The position numbers and the translations under genes are program-made. A stretch of 64,000 nt of DNA from Saccharothrix sp. HUAS TT1 (lineage in GTDB: Bacteria; Actinomycetota; Actinomycetes; Mycobacteriales; Pseudonocardiaceae): NCBI RefSeq assembly GCF_040744945.1, contig NZ_CP160453.1, positions 7,502,001-7,566,000 of the forward strand, read 5' to 3'. The notes beneath the pieces are model-generated. The model made no database searches. It was not told the origin of the DNA and saw nothing but the letters and a program-made list of their open reading frames with translations. Numbering within the stretch: position 1 is the stretch's first letter; each line of letters starts with the position of its first letter. Below, one piece after another: positions 56,314 through 64,000 of this stretch.

Positions 56314-57200
56314 GGGTCCTCGTGCTGCGCGCGCTCGGCCTCGGCGACCTGCTGACGGCCGTGCCGGCGTTGCGCGGGCTGCGGCGGGCGTTCCCGGGGG
56401 CCGAGATCACGTTGGCGGCGCCGGGGTGGTTGGCCGACCTGGTCGCGCGGATCGACGCGGTGGACCGCCTGCTGCCCACCGAGGGCCTCGTGCCCATCGA
56501 CTTCGACTCACCCGACCTCGCGGTCAACCTGCACGGGCGCGGGCCGCAGAGCACCGAGCTGCTGCGCGCCACTCATCCGGCCCGCCTGATCACCCACGGC
56601 GTGCACGTGCCGTGGCCCGCGCACCAGCACGAAGTCCTCCGGTGGTGCCGGTTGCTCGCCCAGTTCGGCATCGCGTGCGACCCCGCCGACCTGCACCTGC
56701 CGCCGCTGCCGGCCAACGGCGCGATCGTGGTGCACCCCGGCGCGAGCCACGGCGCGCGCCGGTGGCCCGCCGAGCGGTTCGCCGAGGTGGTCCGCGCGCT
56801 CGGCCCGGACGTGGTGGTGACCGGCAGTGAGGCGGAGGCGCCCCTGGTTCATTCCATCGCCCAGGGCCGCACGCGGATGGGTGATCTGGCCGGATTGCTG
56901 GACCTGGTGGCGGGCGCACGGCTCGTCATCTGCGGTGACACCGGCGTGGCCCACGTGGCCACCGCCTACCGCACGCCGTCCGTGGTGCTGTTCGGGCCGG
57001 TGTCCCCCGCCGAGTGGGGGCCGAGGGGAGGGCCGCACCGGGTGCTGTGGCGCGGGACGACCGGCGACACGTTCGCCGACCGGCCCGACCCGGGGCTGCT
57101 CGGGATCACCCCGGCCGAGGTGCTGGACGCCGCGCGATCGCTGCTGGGAGGTGGACCGTGTCCAGGATCGGCGTCATCGGCGCGGGTTATGTCGGGTTGA
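56310..57200 (+). CDS. Family 9 glycosyltransferase (heptosyltransferase-like)
   Basis: 296 residues. GT9 landmarks: VLVLRALGLGDLLTAVPAL (3-21), HPGASHGARRWPAERFAEV (donor-binding), and GDTGVAHVATAYRTPSVVLFGP (split). Homologues transfer heptose or hexose to lipid-linked or envelope glycans. The GTG start overlaps the GT2 stop, and its 3' end runs 43 bp into the next gene, an unusually long same-strand overlap. Confidence 0.9.
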   Translation: MRVLVLRALGLGDLLTAVPALRGLRRAFPGAEITLAAPGWLADLVARIDAVDRLLPTEGLVPIDFDSPDLAVNLHGRGPQSTELLRATHPARLITHGVHVPWPAHQHEVLRWCRLLAQFGIACDPADLHLPPLPANGAIVVHPGASHGARRWPAERFAEVVRALGPDVVVTGSEAEAPLVHSIAQGRTRMGDLAGLLDLVAGARLVICGDTGVAHVATAYRTPSVVLFGPVSPAEWGPRGGPHRVLWRGTTGDTFADRPDPGLLGITPAEVLDAARSLLGGGPCPGSASSARVMSG

Positions 57201-58480
57201 CCACCGCCGCCTGCTTCGCGCGGCTCGGGCACACCGTGGTGTGCGCGGACGTGGACGGGGCGAAGGTCGCGGCCCTGGGCCGGGCCGAGGTCGGCGCGCA
57301 CGAGCCGGGGCTGGCGGACCTGGTCGCGGAGGGCTTGGCGGCCGGGCGGCTGCGGTTCGTGCGCGGCAACGGCGAAGCCCTGTCCGATGTGGACTTCGTC
57401 TTCCTCTGCGTGCCGACGCCGACCGGCGCGGACGGCGCGGCCGACCTCGCGGCGGTGCACGCGGTGCTGCGCGAGGCGCGGGACGCCGTCGCGCCCGGCT
57501 GCGTGCTGGTGATCAAGTCGACGGTGCCCGCCGGCACGGCGGACCAGGTCGCGCGGCTGGTCGGGCGGTCGGACGTGCACCTCGTGTCCAACCCCGAGTT
57601 CCTGCGCGAGGGCCACGCCGTGGACGACTTCCTGCGGCCCCAGCGGGTCGTCGTCGGCTCGGCGGTCGAGGAGGCGGCCCGGCGGGTCGTCGCGCTGTAC
57701 GCGGGCACGGGCGCGCCGGCGCTGGTCACCAGCAGTTCGAGCGCCGAGCTGGTGAAGTACGCGAGCAACTGCTTCCTGGCGATGAAGCTGTCCTACGTCA
57801 ACAGCCTGGCCGAGCTGTGCGAGCAGGTGGGCGCCGACATCGGCGACGTGACCGAGGGCATGCGGCTGGACGACCGGATCGGCGCGTCGTTCCTCGACCC
57901 GGGACCGGGCTGGGGCGGTTCGTGCTTCCCCAAGGACACCAGGGCGTTGCTGTCCACGGCGGAGGACGCGCGGGTCGACTTCCCGCTGCTGCGGGCGACC
58001 ATCGGCACGAACGGCCACCAGGCGCACCGCGTGGTCTCGATCGTGCGGGACGCGGTGGGCGGCTCGCTGGACGGGGTCCGGCTCGGGCTGCTCGGCCTGA
58101 CCTTCAAGGCGGGCACCGACGACCTGCGCGACTCCCCCGCCCTCGCGGTGGCCGCGCTCCTGGCGGCCGGGGGCGCGCGGCTGACCGGCTACGACCCGTG
58201 CGTGGCGGCGGACTGCGGGCCGGTGCGGGTGCTCGACTCGGCCGAGGCGGTCGGCGCGGGCGCCGACGGGCTGGTGGTGCTGACCGAGTGGCCGGAGTTC
58301 GCCGAGCTGGACTGGCCCAACCTGGCCGCCGCGATGCGCCACCCGGTCGTCGTCGACACCCGCAACCTGCTGCCGCACGACAAGGTGGCCGAGGCCGGTT
58401 TCCACGTCATCGCCCTGGGCCGTCCGGTGAAGCCCGTGACGACCACCGGTGCTCAAGCCGCACGTCGGGACCGTGCCTGA
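57158..58480 (+). CDS. UDP-glucose 6-dehydrogenase
   Basis: 440 residues. The Rossmann start is RIGVIGAGYVGLTTAACFAR (3-22), with VPTPTGADGAADL, the VYxK-type KSTVPAGTAD block, NPEFLREGHAV, KYASNCFLAMK and the catalytic Cys256 in GGSCFPKDT; the C-terminal domain has GLTFKAGTDDLRDSPAL. It oxidises UDP-glucose to UDP-glucuronate in two NAD steps, feeding the decarboxylase at 52562. GGGAGGTGG precedes the GTG start inside the GT9 gene. It is the last gene of the glycan operon. Confidence 0.94.
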   Translation: MSRIGVIGAGYVGLTTAACFARLGHTVVCADVDGAKVAALGRAEVGAHEPGLADLVAEGLAAGRLRFVRGNGEALSDVDFVFLCVPTPTGADGAADLAAVHAVLREARDAVAPGCVLVIKSTVPAGTADQVARLVGRSDVHLVSNPEFLREGHAVDDFLRPQRVVVGSAVEEAARRVVALYAGTGAPALVTSSSSAELVKYASNCFLAMKLSYVNSLAELCEQVGADIGDVTEGMRLDDRIGASFLDPGPGWGGSCFPKDTRALLSTAEDARVDFPLLRATIGTNGHQAHRVVSIVRDAVGGSLDGVRLGLLGLTFKAGTDDLRDSPALAVAALLAAGGARLTGYDPCVAADCGPVRVLDSAEAVGAGADGLVVLTEWPEFAELDWPNLAAAMRHPVVVDTRNLLPHDKVAEAGFHVIALGRPVKPVTTTGAQAARRDRA

Positions 58481-58529
58481 GTGGCAGCGGTGGGGCCGGG
58501 CGTCGAACCCGCGCGGGTCCCGCCGGGCG

Positions 58530-59234
58530 CTACCCGCGCGGGTCCCAGCGGAAGAAGCGGACGGCCAGGCCGGTGGCGGCGACGATCCACAGCCCCAGCG
58601 AGAGGGCGGCCGGGCCGACCTGGCCGGCCGGGCCGCCCCACGCCGCCTGCACCAGGACGCCGAGGCCGCTGCCCGGCACCAGGAACACCCACGGGTCGAG
58701 CGCGCCGCCCTGCCCGATCAGCCCACCGATGACCAGGGCGAAGAAGAACGGCGTGGTGGTGATCTGGGCCAGCTCGGCGGTGCTGGTGACGCCGCTGGTG
58801 CACACGCCCGCCGCGCAGGCCAGCGCCGTGCCGCCGACCAGCACCAGGGCCAGCAGCTCGGGCCGGGCGGGCAGCGGCGCGCCCGCCGCCACCGCGATGC
58901 CGAGCAGCACCAGCGACTGGACCAGGGCCAGCACGGCGACCGGCAGCAGGACGCCGGTCAGCACGACCACGTCCGACGCCGCGCCGGTCCGCAACCGCTT
59001 CAGGTAGAGGTCCTGCCTGCGGGCGGTCAGCGCGGTCGTCACCGTCACGTACACGGTGAACCCGAAGGCGAACAGCAGCTGGAGGGTGATGACCATCGGC
59101 CAGCCCTCCTCCTGGCCGTCCATGGTCAGCGCGAAGTAGGCGCCGGCCGCCAACGGCATCAGCACGGCCAGCGCGGCGGCGGTCCGGTTGCGCAGCAGGA
59201 GCTTCAGCTCGGCCACGCCCAGTGCGGTGATCAC
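58530..59234 (-). CDS. ABC-2 type exporter permease
   Basis: 234 residues with about six hydrophobic segments. LKLLLRNRTAAALAVLMPL at the N-terminus and the LKRLRTGAASDVVVLTGVLL block are typical of two-component drug or lipid exporters (DrrB/NatB-like). The GTG overlaps the ATPase stop (GTGA). The tail ends RFFRWDPRG, with convergent GC-rich repeats ACCCGCGCGGGT after the stop that may terminate transcription. The neighbouring two-component system probably controls it. Confidence 0.9.
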   Translation of the reverse strand: MITALGVAELKLLLRNRTAAALAVLMPLAAGAYFALTMDGQEEGWPMVITLQLLFAFGFTVYVTVTTALTARRQDLYLKRLRTGAASDVVVLTGVLLPVAVLALVQSLVLLGIAVAAGAPLPARPELLALVLVGGTALACAAGVCTSGVTSTAELAQITTTPFFFALVIGGLIGQGGALDPWVFLVPGSGLGVLVQAAWGGPAGQVGPAALSLGLWIVAATGLAVRFFRWDPRG

Positions 59235-60145
59235 GCGGTCACGACCTCCCTGCCCGTCCGGGCGCTGTGGAAAACGTCCTCCAGCGACGCGTGGTGCGCG
59301 CGGACCCGACCCAGCCGCAGGCCCTCCCGCCCCGCCCACGCCAGCAGCAGCGCCAGGTCGTCCTGCAGCTCACCGGTGCGGACCTCGACCCGGCCGGACG
59401 GCCGGTGCACGACGTCGCCCGCCAGCAGCGGCAGCTCGCCGACGTCGACCCGCTCCGGCAGGTCGAACGAGATCCGCGCGGGCTGGGCGGCGAGCACGTC
59501 CACCAGCGCGCCGGACACGGCCACCACCCCCTCGTGCATGATCGCCAGCCGGTGCGCCAGCGACTCGGCCTCCTCCAGGTAGTGCGTGGTCAGCACCACG
59601 GTCGTGCCCTCGGCCAGCAACCCGCGCACCACCTCCCACGTCCGCTGCCGCGACTCGGGGTCGAGCCCGGTCGTCGGCTCGTCCAGGAACAGCAGCTCCG
59701 GGCGGCCGAGCACGGCCAGCGCGAGGTCGAGCCTGCGCCGCTCGCCGCCGGAGAGCTGCTTGATCCGCACGTCGCGCCGGCGCCCCAGGTCCAGCCGGTC
59801 CAGCACGTCCTCGGTGGCCCGCCGACCGCTCGTCGCGGACCACAGCCCCACCATCTCGCGCGCCGTCAGGTCGGCCGGGAACCCGCTGTCCTGGAGCATG
59901 ACCCCGGTCCGCGGGCGCAGCTCGGCGCGGTCCCGGAACGGGTCGTGCCCCAGCACCCGCACCCGGCCCGCGTGCGGGGCGCGCAGCCCCTCCAACGTCT
60001 CCATGGTCGTGGTCTTGCCCGCGCCGTTGGTGCCGAGGAGCGCGAACAGCTCCCCCCTGCCCACCTCGAAGTCGACCCCGCGCACGGCTTCGAAGTCCCC
60101 GTAGCGGCACCGCAGGCCCGCCACGTCGATCACCGTCTCCCTCAT
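59231..60145 (-). CDS. ABC exporter ATP-binding protein
   Basis: 304 residues. Walker A GTNGAGKTTT (38-47), Q-loop MLQDSGF, signature LSGGERRRLDLALA, Walker B LLFLDEPTTGLD, and the H-loop in TTHYLEEAE. The C-terminal ~80 residues are the DrrA-type regulatory extension ending in LEDVFHSARTGREV. It partners with the ABC-2 permease that overlaps it. The substrate is unknown; such pairs often export antibiotics or lipids and are induced by envelope stress. ATG 60154 is an alternative start. Confidence 0.92.
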   Translation of the reverse strand: MRETVIDVAGLRCRYGDFEAVRGVDFEVGRGELFALLGTNGAGKTTTMETLEGLRAPHAGRVRVLGHDPFRDRAELRPRTGVMLQDSGFPADLTAREMVGLWSATSGRRATEDVLDRLDLGRRRDVRIKQLSGGERRRLDLALAVLGRPELLFLDEPTTGLDPESRQRTWEVVRGLLAEGTTVVLTTHYLEEAESLAHRLAIMHEGVVAVSGALVDVLAAQPARISFDLPERVDVGELPLLAGDVVHRPSGRVEVRTGELQDDLALLLAWAGREGLRLGRVRAHHASLEDVFHSARTGREVVTA

Positions 60146-60253
60146 GGCCACCATGCTGGTCGCGGGCGGCCGCCGCCCCCAGTGCCACCGCGCACCGGTC
60201 CGTGTGACAGATGTCAGCAGACAGCGGTGCGATCCGGCTCGTAGATTCCACCC

Positions 60254-61408
60254 GTGACACCGCAGAGCACGACCGCCCTGGGCAGGCTCCGCCGCTACAC
60301 GTGGTGGTCGGTCGTGGCGGGCGGCGCGGTGGTCGGCCTCGGCACGGTCCTCGACCTGGTCTTCAACGGCCACGGCCCGGTCGCCACGCCGCTGCTGGCG
60401 GTGGCCGTGGTGGTCGTGATCGTGCAGCACACCCGCTACCTGCGGCAGGCGATGAGCGGGTTGGGCCGCGGCGAGGACCGGCGGTGGGAGCACGCGGCGA
60501 CGTTCGCGGTGGCGCTGGCGGCGTGGGGCGCGGTGAGCGCCGACGACGGGTTCCTGCCGGTGTGGGCCGCGCTGCCCGCCCTGGTGGTCGCGCACGTGGC
60601 CGCGATCATGCCCGCCGGGCGGCGGTGGCCGGTCGTCGGCGTGATGTCGGCGCTGTCCATCGCGGTCGGCGGCCTGTTCGGCGGCGAGCAGGCCCGGCCG
60701 GCGGTCGTGCTGGCGGCTTCGATGACTGCCGTGCTGGTGTTCGCCGACGTGCTCCAGCTGTGGATCTGGGACCTGGTGGTGCAGCACGAGCAGGGCCGGC
60801 GGACCGCCGAGGCGCTGGCGGTGGCCGAGGAGCGGCTGCGGTTCGCCGCCGACCTGCACGACATCCAGGGCCACCACCTGCAGGCCATCGCGTTGAAGGG
60901 CGAGCTGGCGCAGCGGCTGATCGGCCGGGACGACGACCTGGCCCGGCGGCACGCGGGCGAGGTGGCGGAGCTGGCGCGGACGGCGTTGCGGGAGACCCGC
61001 GACGTGGTGCAGGGCTACCGGCGGGCCAGCCTGGGCACCGAGATCGCCAACGCGGTCGGCGTGCTGCGGGCGGCGGGCATCGAGACGACCGTCGAGGGTG
61101 ACGCGGCGGGCGTGCCGCCGCCGTTGCAGCCGCTGTTCGGCGCGCTGGTCCGGGAGGGGACGACGAACGTGCTGCGGCACAGCCGGGCGCGGCGGTGCGC
61201 CGTGCTGATCGACGTCGTGGACGGGCAGGTGCGCGTGCGGCTGCGCAACGACGGCGTGCGCGTGGACGCCGCGGCCGGGAGCGAGGGGTCCGGCGCGGGG
61301 CTGGCCGGGCTGCGCGAGCGGTTCGCCACGGTCGGCGGGCGGGTCGAGGTGGGCGTCACCGACCCGGAGGGGTTCGAGCTGGTCGGCCGGGCCGGGGTGG
61401 GCCGGTGA
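60254..61408 (+). CDS. Sensor histidine kinase (DesK/LiaS-like, HisKA_3)
   Basis: 384 residues. About five or six membrane segments (20-175) precede the HisKA_3 dimerisation helix with phospho-acceptor His202 in FAADLHDIQGHHLQAI, then an HATPase with ALVREGTTNVLRHS (N-box) and GSGAGLAGLRERF (G-box). It is divergent from the ABC exporter and coupled (GTGA) to the response regulator. It likely senses membrane or antibiotic stress and controls the exporter. Confidence 0.92.
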   Translation: MTPQSTTALGRLRRYTWWSVVAGGAVVGLGTVLDLVFNGHGPVATPLLAVAVVVVIVQHTRYLRQAMSGLGRGEDRRWEHAATFAVALAAWGAVSADDGFLPVWAALPALVVAHVAAIMPAGRRWPVVGVMSALSIAVGGLFGGEQARPAVVLAASMTAVLVFADVLQLWIWDLVVQHEQGRRTAEALAVAEERLRFAADLHDIQGHHLQAIALKGELAQRLIGRDDDLARRHAGEVAELARTALRETRDVVQGYRRASLGTEIANAVGVLRAAGIETTVEGDAAGVPPPLQPLFGALVREGTTNVLRHSRARRCAVLIDVVDGQVRVRLRNDGVRVDAAAGSEGSGAGLAGLRERFATVGGRVEVGVTDPEGFELVGRAGVGR

Positions 61409-62007
61409 TCCGGGTGGTGCTGGCCGATGACGAGGACCTGATCCGGGGCGCGCTGGCGGCGTTGCTGGAGCTGGAGGACGACATCACCGTGGTCGCACAG
61501 GCCAGCGACGGCGACGCGGCGGTCGCGGAGGTCCGGCGGCACGAGCCCGACATCGCCGTGTTCGACCTGGAGATGCCCCGCCGGGACGGCGTGCTCGCGG
61601 CCGAGGCGGTGCGCGGGCTGGCCGGCGTCGCGGTGGTCATCGTGACCCGGCACGCGCGGCCCGGCGTGCTGCGGCGGGCGTTGAGCGCGGGCGTGCGCGG
61701 GTTCGTGCCGAAGACGACGCCGGCCGCGCAGCTCGCCTCGATCCTGCGCGACGTGCACGCCGGCCGGCGGTACGTGGACTCCGAGATCGCCGCCGCCGCG
61801 CTGACCGAGGGCGCGTGCCCGCTGACCGCGCGGGAGCTGGACGTGCTCCGGCACGCGCTGCGCGGCGGCACGGTGGCCGACATCGCCCGGGAGGCGCACC
61901 TGGCCGCCGGGACGGTGCGCAACTACCTGTCGTCGGCGATGACGAAGCTCGGCGTGCGCACCCGCTACGAGGCCGCCCGGCTGGCCTGGGAGGAGGGCTG
62001 GATCTGA
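61405..62007 (+). CDS. LuxR/NarL-family response regulator
   Basis: 200 residues. Receiver domain with D8-D9-D11 (LADDEDL), phospho-Asp54 in VFDLEMP and Lys of FVPKTT; the C-terminal LuxR HTH is CPLTARELDVLRHALRGGTV with VRNYLSSAMTKLGVRTR. It is translationally coupled to the kinase. Its last 43 bp overlap the convergent aldehyde dehydrogenase gene. Confidence 0.93.
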   Translation: MIRVVLADDEDLIRGALAALLELEDDITVVAQASDGDAAVAEVRRHEPDIAVFDLEMPRRDGVLAAEAVRGLAGVAVVIVTRHARPGVLRRALSAGVRGFVPKTTPAAQLASILRDVHAGRRYVDSEIAAAALTEGACPLTARELDVLRHALRGGTVADIAREAHLAAGTVRNYLSSAMTKLGVRTRYEAARLAWEEGWI

Positions 62008-63365
62008 GCCTGCCCGAGGTGCACGACCTTCACCGTCGTCATCTCGTCCAGCAGCTCGGGCCCGTAGCCGAAGCCGGTGCCGGACAGCCGGCGCGGCTGG
62101 GCCGCGCCGCCGGGCGCGCCGCCGAACACCGCGTTGACCTTCACCGTGCCGACCGGCAGCTCCCGCCACGCCCGCTGCGCGTGCGCCATCGACCCGGTCA
62201 GCACGGTCGCGGCCAGCCCGTGCTCGTCCACGCACGCCTCGGCCAGGCCGTCCTCGAACGACGGCACCACGCGCACCGGCACGACCGGGCCGAACGTCTC
62301 CTCCCGCATCACCCGCATGTCCGGCGTGCAGCGGTCGAGGACGGTCGCCGGGTAGTACGCGCCCTCGCGGTCGTCCACCTCGCCGCCGACCAGCAGCTGG
62401 GCGCCGTCGGCCACCGCCTCGACGACGTGCGCGTGCACGTGGTCCCGCAGCCGCACGTCGACCAGCGGCTGGGGGTCGGCGTTCCAGCGGCGGGCCTGCT
62501 CGCACAGCGCGGCCAGGAACTCCGCCGCCACGTCCCGGTGCACGAAGACCCGCTCCACCGACGTGCACAGCTGCCCGGCGTTGGTGAACGCGCCGATCGC
62601 GGCCTGCTCGGCCGCCCACACCGGGTCCACGCCCGCGTCGACCAGCAGCGGGTCGTTGCCGCCGTTCTCCAGCAGCGCCTTCGCGCCGGTCCGGGCGCAG
62701 GCGGCGGCGATCGAGCGGCCGGTGGCCGTGCCGCCGACGTGCGCGACGACGTCCACGTGCGGTGACGCGGCCAGCGCCGCGCCCACCTCGCCGTCGCCGG
62801 TGAGGCTCTGGAGCACGCCCGGCGGGAAGTGGTCGACCATGAGCTGCGCGAGCAGCACACCCGTCTGCGGGCAGCGCTCGCTGGGCTTGTGCACCACGGA
62901 GTTGCCGGTCACCAGGGCCGCGCCGAGCAGCCCGCAGGACACCGCGACCGGGTCGTTCCACGGCGTCAGCGCGACCACCACGCCCCGAGGTTCGGGCACC
63001 ATGAAGTCCGCCGCGTCGTGCGAGCCGAGCAGCGACCGGCCGCGGTGGACCGGGCCCAGTTCCGCGTACTGCTCCAACGTGGACGCACCGGCCAGCACAC
63101 CGTCCCGCGCGGACTCGAACGGGCGGCCGGTCTCGGCGTGCAGGAGGTGCGCCAGGTCGTTCGCGTGGTCCAGGATCGCGACCGCGGCGGCCTTGAGCGC
63201 GGCCCCCCGTTCGGAGGCGGGCGTCATCGCCCAACCGGGCTGCGCCTCACGCGCGGTGAGCACCGAACCGGCCACGTCCTCGTCCGTGGCGGTGGGCAGT
63301 CGAACGATCAGCCGACCGTCCACCGGGCTGTGGACGTCGAGCGCATCGACACGCATGTCCGTCAT
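61965..63365 (-). CDS. Aldehyde dehydrogenase family protein
   Basis: 466 residues. The NAD-dependent ALDH fold has the catalytic set Asn137 (TPWNDP), Glu233 (LLENGGNDP) and Cys267 (NAGQLCTSVERV), with ETFGPVVPV towards the C-terminus. It resembles succinate-semialdehyde and benzaldehyde dehydrogenases. ATG 63365 has CCCGGAGCC upstream. The C-terminal tail reading GQAQIQPSSQASRAAS lies antisense to the response regulator's end and is probably not conserved. Monocistronic; the natural aldehyde is unknown. Confidence 0.9.
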   Translation of the reverse strand: MTDMRVDALDVHSPVDGRLIVRLPTATDEDVAGSVLTAREAQPGWAMTPASERGAALKAAAVAILDHANDLAHLLHAETGRPFESARDGVLAGASTLEQYAELGPVHRGRSLLGSHDAADFMVPEPRGVVVALTPWNDPVAVSCGLLGAALVTGNSVVHKPSERCPQTGVLLAQLMVDHFPPGVLQSLTGDGEVGAALAASPHVDVVAHVGGTATGRSIAAACARTGAKALLENGGNDPLLVDAGVDPVWAAEQAAIGAFTNAGQLCTSVERVFVHRDVAAEFLAALCEQARRWNADPQPLVDVRLRDHVHAHVVEAVADGAQLLVGGEVDDREGAYYPATVLDRCTPDMRVMREETFGPVVPVRVVPSFEDGLAEACVDEHGLAATVLTGSMAHAQRAWRELPVGTVKVNAVFGGAPGGAAQPRRLSGTGFGYGPELLDEMTTVKVVHLGQAQIQPSSQASRAAS

Positions 63366-63378
63366 GGGCTCCGGGTAC
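63353..63378 (+). promoter_or_regulatory. SigB-type promoter of the ChaB-like gene
   Basis: GCAT (63353-63356), 16 bp, GGGTAC (63373-63378), 48 bp before the ATG at 63427. It agrees with the SigB consensus and overlaps the 5' end of the divergent aldehyde dehydrogenase gene. Confidence 0.6.
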
Positions 63379-63426
63379 CCCTGTGCCCCAGGCGAAACCC
63401 GAGCCGAGGTCCCGAGGAGGACAGCC

Positions 63427-63822
63427 ATGCCCGGAAGCGAGGAGCTGCCCAGCACGATCGCGCGCTCGTCCAAGAAGGCGCAGCGGACGTGGATCGAGGC
63501 GCACGACTCGGCCGTCAAGACCTACGGCGAGGGCGAGCGCTCGCACCGCACCGCGTTCGCCGCGCTGAAGCACTCGTTCGAGAAGGTCGGCGACCACTGG
63601 GAGCCCAAGGAGAAGAAGGGCCCGTCGGACGCGCAGGCCGCGCGCAGCACGCCGAAGCGGGGCAGGACCGCGGGCGGCGTGGACGCCAACGCCAGCAAGC
63701 AGCACCTGTACGACGTGGCCAAGAGGCTGGACGTGCCCGGCCGGTCGACCATGACCAAGCAGCAGCTGGTGGAGGCGATCGGCAAGGCGAACAACCGCAA
63801 GACCGCGAAGGCCCGGTCCTAG
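63427..63822 (+). CDS. ChaB-family protein with C-terminal SAP/Rho_N-like tail
   Basis: 131 residues. The N-terminal ~65 residues match ChaB: LPSTIARSSKKAQRTWIEAH and EGERSHRTAFAALKHSFEKV. A Lys/Arg-rich linker leads to KQHLYDVAKRLDVPGRSTMT and KQQLVEAIGKAN, a SAP/Rho_N-like nucleic-acid-binding helix pair similar to the hemerythrin tail at 36590-37135. GAGGAGG precedes the ATG. It has a SigB-type promoter. ChaB's role is unclear (historically linked to cation transport regulation); the fusion suggests a DNA- or RNA-associated stress protein. Confidence 0.88.
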   Translation: MPGSEELPSTIARSSKKAQRTWIEAHDSAVKTYGEGERSHRTAFAALKHSFEKVGDHWEPKEKKGPSDAQAARSTPKRGRTAGGVDANASKQHLYDVAKRLDVPGRSTMTKQQLVEAIGKANNRKTAKARS

Positions 63823-63878
63823 GAAGCGGTGACCGGGATCGCCCTCTGCCCTGTCGGGGCACGTCCTACGATCGGCGC

Positions 63879-64000
63879 ATGGCATCCCGGTCACCGTGGG
63901 CCGCGCTGGCCCGGCTCGGCCAAGCCCACTGGTTCTTCGGCAACCTCTACGAGGCCGCGGTCGACGTGCCCCGGCTGGTGGCCGACGCCGAGCGGGAACC
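63879..64000 (+). CDS. 5' end of a small membrane-protein gene, truncated by the window
   Basis: About 40 residues are readable: ASRSPWAALARLGQAHWFFG then NLYEAAVDVPRLVADAERE. The pattern (helix with HWFFGNLYEAVVDVPRL) is one I associate with small actinomycete membrane proteins of the DUF1772/DUF6640 kind, but the rest is missing, so the assignment is tentative. Confidence 0.6.
   Translation, partial: MASRSPWAALARLGQAHWFFGNLYEAAVDVPRLVADAERE

Noticed and set aside
58490..58545. Repeated ACCCGCGCGGGT as a mobile-element end or attachment site
   Set aside because: Two short palindromic copies inside a convergent gene junction are better explained as a terminator-like stem; no recombinase gene is present.
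63375..63400. SigB-type promoter for the aldehyde dehydrogenase gene (minus strand)
   Set aside because: The -10 box would start transcription 2-3 nt before the ATG and would exclude the visible ribosome site CCCGGAG.

Overview
The window is very high in G+C and uses GTG starts and four-base gene overlaps (ATGA, GTGA) throughout. It carries GntR, LacI and LuxR regulators, Sec-secreted polysaccharide-degrading enzymes with family-2 cellulose-binding modules, and sugar ABC systems without a local ATPase. All this points to a soil, plant-biomass-degrading actinomycete. A Saccharothrix/Actinosynnema/Lentzea-like member of the Pseudonocardiaceae fits best, but that placement is an inference from style, not a marker-gene result.

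Layout. 1-3.8 kb: 3' end of a ricin-lectin-tailed protein, a nested inverted-repeat element, a 22-bp tandem repeat array, a GntR/UTRA regulator and a sulfur pair (metallo-beta-lactamase/rhodanese plus TauE-type exporter). 3.8-11.4 kb: pectin locus (secreted PL1 lyase; then a minus-strand operon of PL1-CE8 fusion, two sugar permeases, binding lipoprotein and an enolase-superfamily enzyme). 11.6-14.8 kb: TPR protein without its HTH, a decayed SDR fragment, DUF1992, and an ECF42 sigma factor with its DGPF/YCII partner. 14.9-20.2 kb: GH5 mannanase/cellulase plus CE3-type esterase operon, a LacI regulator and a divergent CE7 esterase; matching LacI-type palindromes lie in front of both units. 20.2-32.2 kb: xylan locus: intracellular GH115, GH3 and a LacI repressor, divergent from a BxlEFG-like transporter with an intracellular GH10, followed by a paralogous LacI. 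32.2-35.1 kb: AA10 lytic monooxygenase behind a perfect CelR-type operator, translationally coupled to a lipoprotein, then a PfkB sugar kinase.

35.2-51.6 kb is a stress and housekeeping stretch: NlpC/P60 hydrolase, hemerythrin, STAS and STAS-ATPase switch proteins, ArsR/SRPBCC, two DUF3140 proteins, DUF2945, type-II NADH dehydrogenase, HAD mutase plus GH65, an orphan binding lipoprotein and an anthrax-edema-factor-like adenylyl cyclase domain protein. Several of these genes are preceded by GNNT-N14-16-GGGTA(C/T) promoters, the signature of Streptomyces SigB, so much of the stretch reads as a general stress regulon. 51.6-58.5 kb: aldo-keto reductase and a tightly packed surface-glycan operon (UDP-sugar epimerase/decarboxylase, NodU-type carbamoyltransferase, GT2, GT9, UDP-glucose dehydrogenase). 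58.5-64 kb: ABC-2 exporter with a DesK/LuxR two-component system, an aldehyde dehydrogenase, a ChaB-like protein and a partial gene.

How it works together: secreted enzymes (PL1, PL1-CE8, GH5, CE3, AA10) open pectin, mannan, cellulose and esterified hemicellulose outside the cell. The binding lipoproteins and permeases import oligomers. Cytoplasmic GH10, GH115, GH3 and CE7 finish them. At least three LacI-type circuits with distinct operators gate the parts. Three arrays of one 22-bp repeat family sit in the intergenic regions at the edges of these loci; their function is not known to me.
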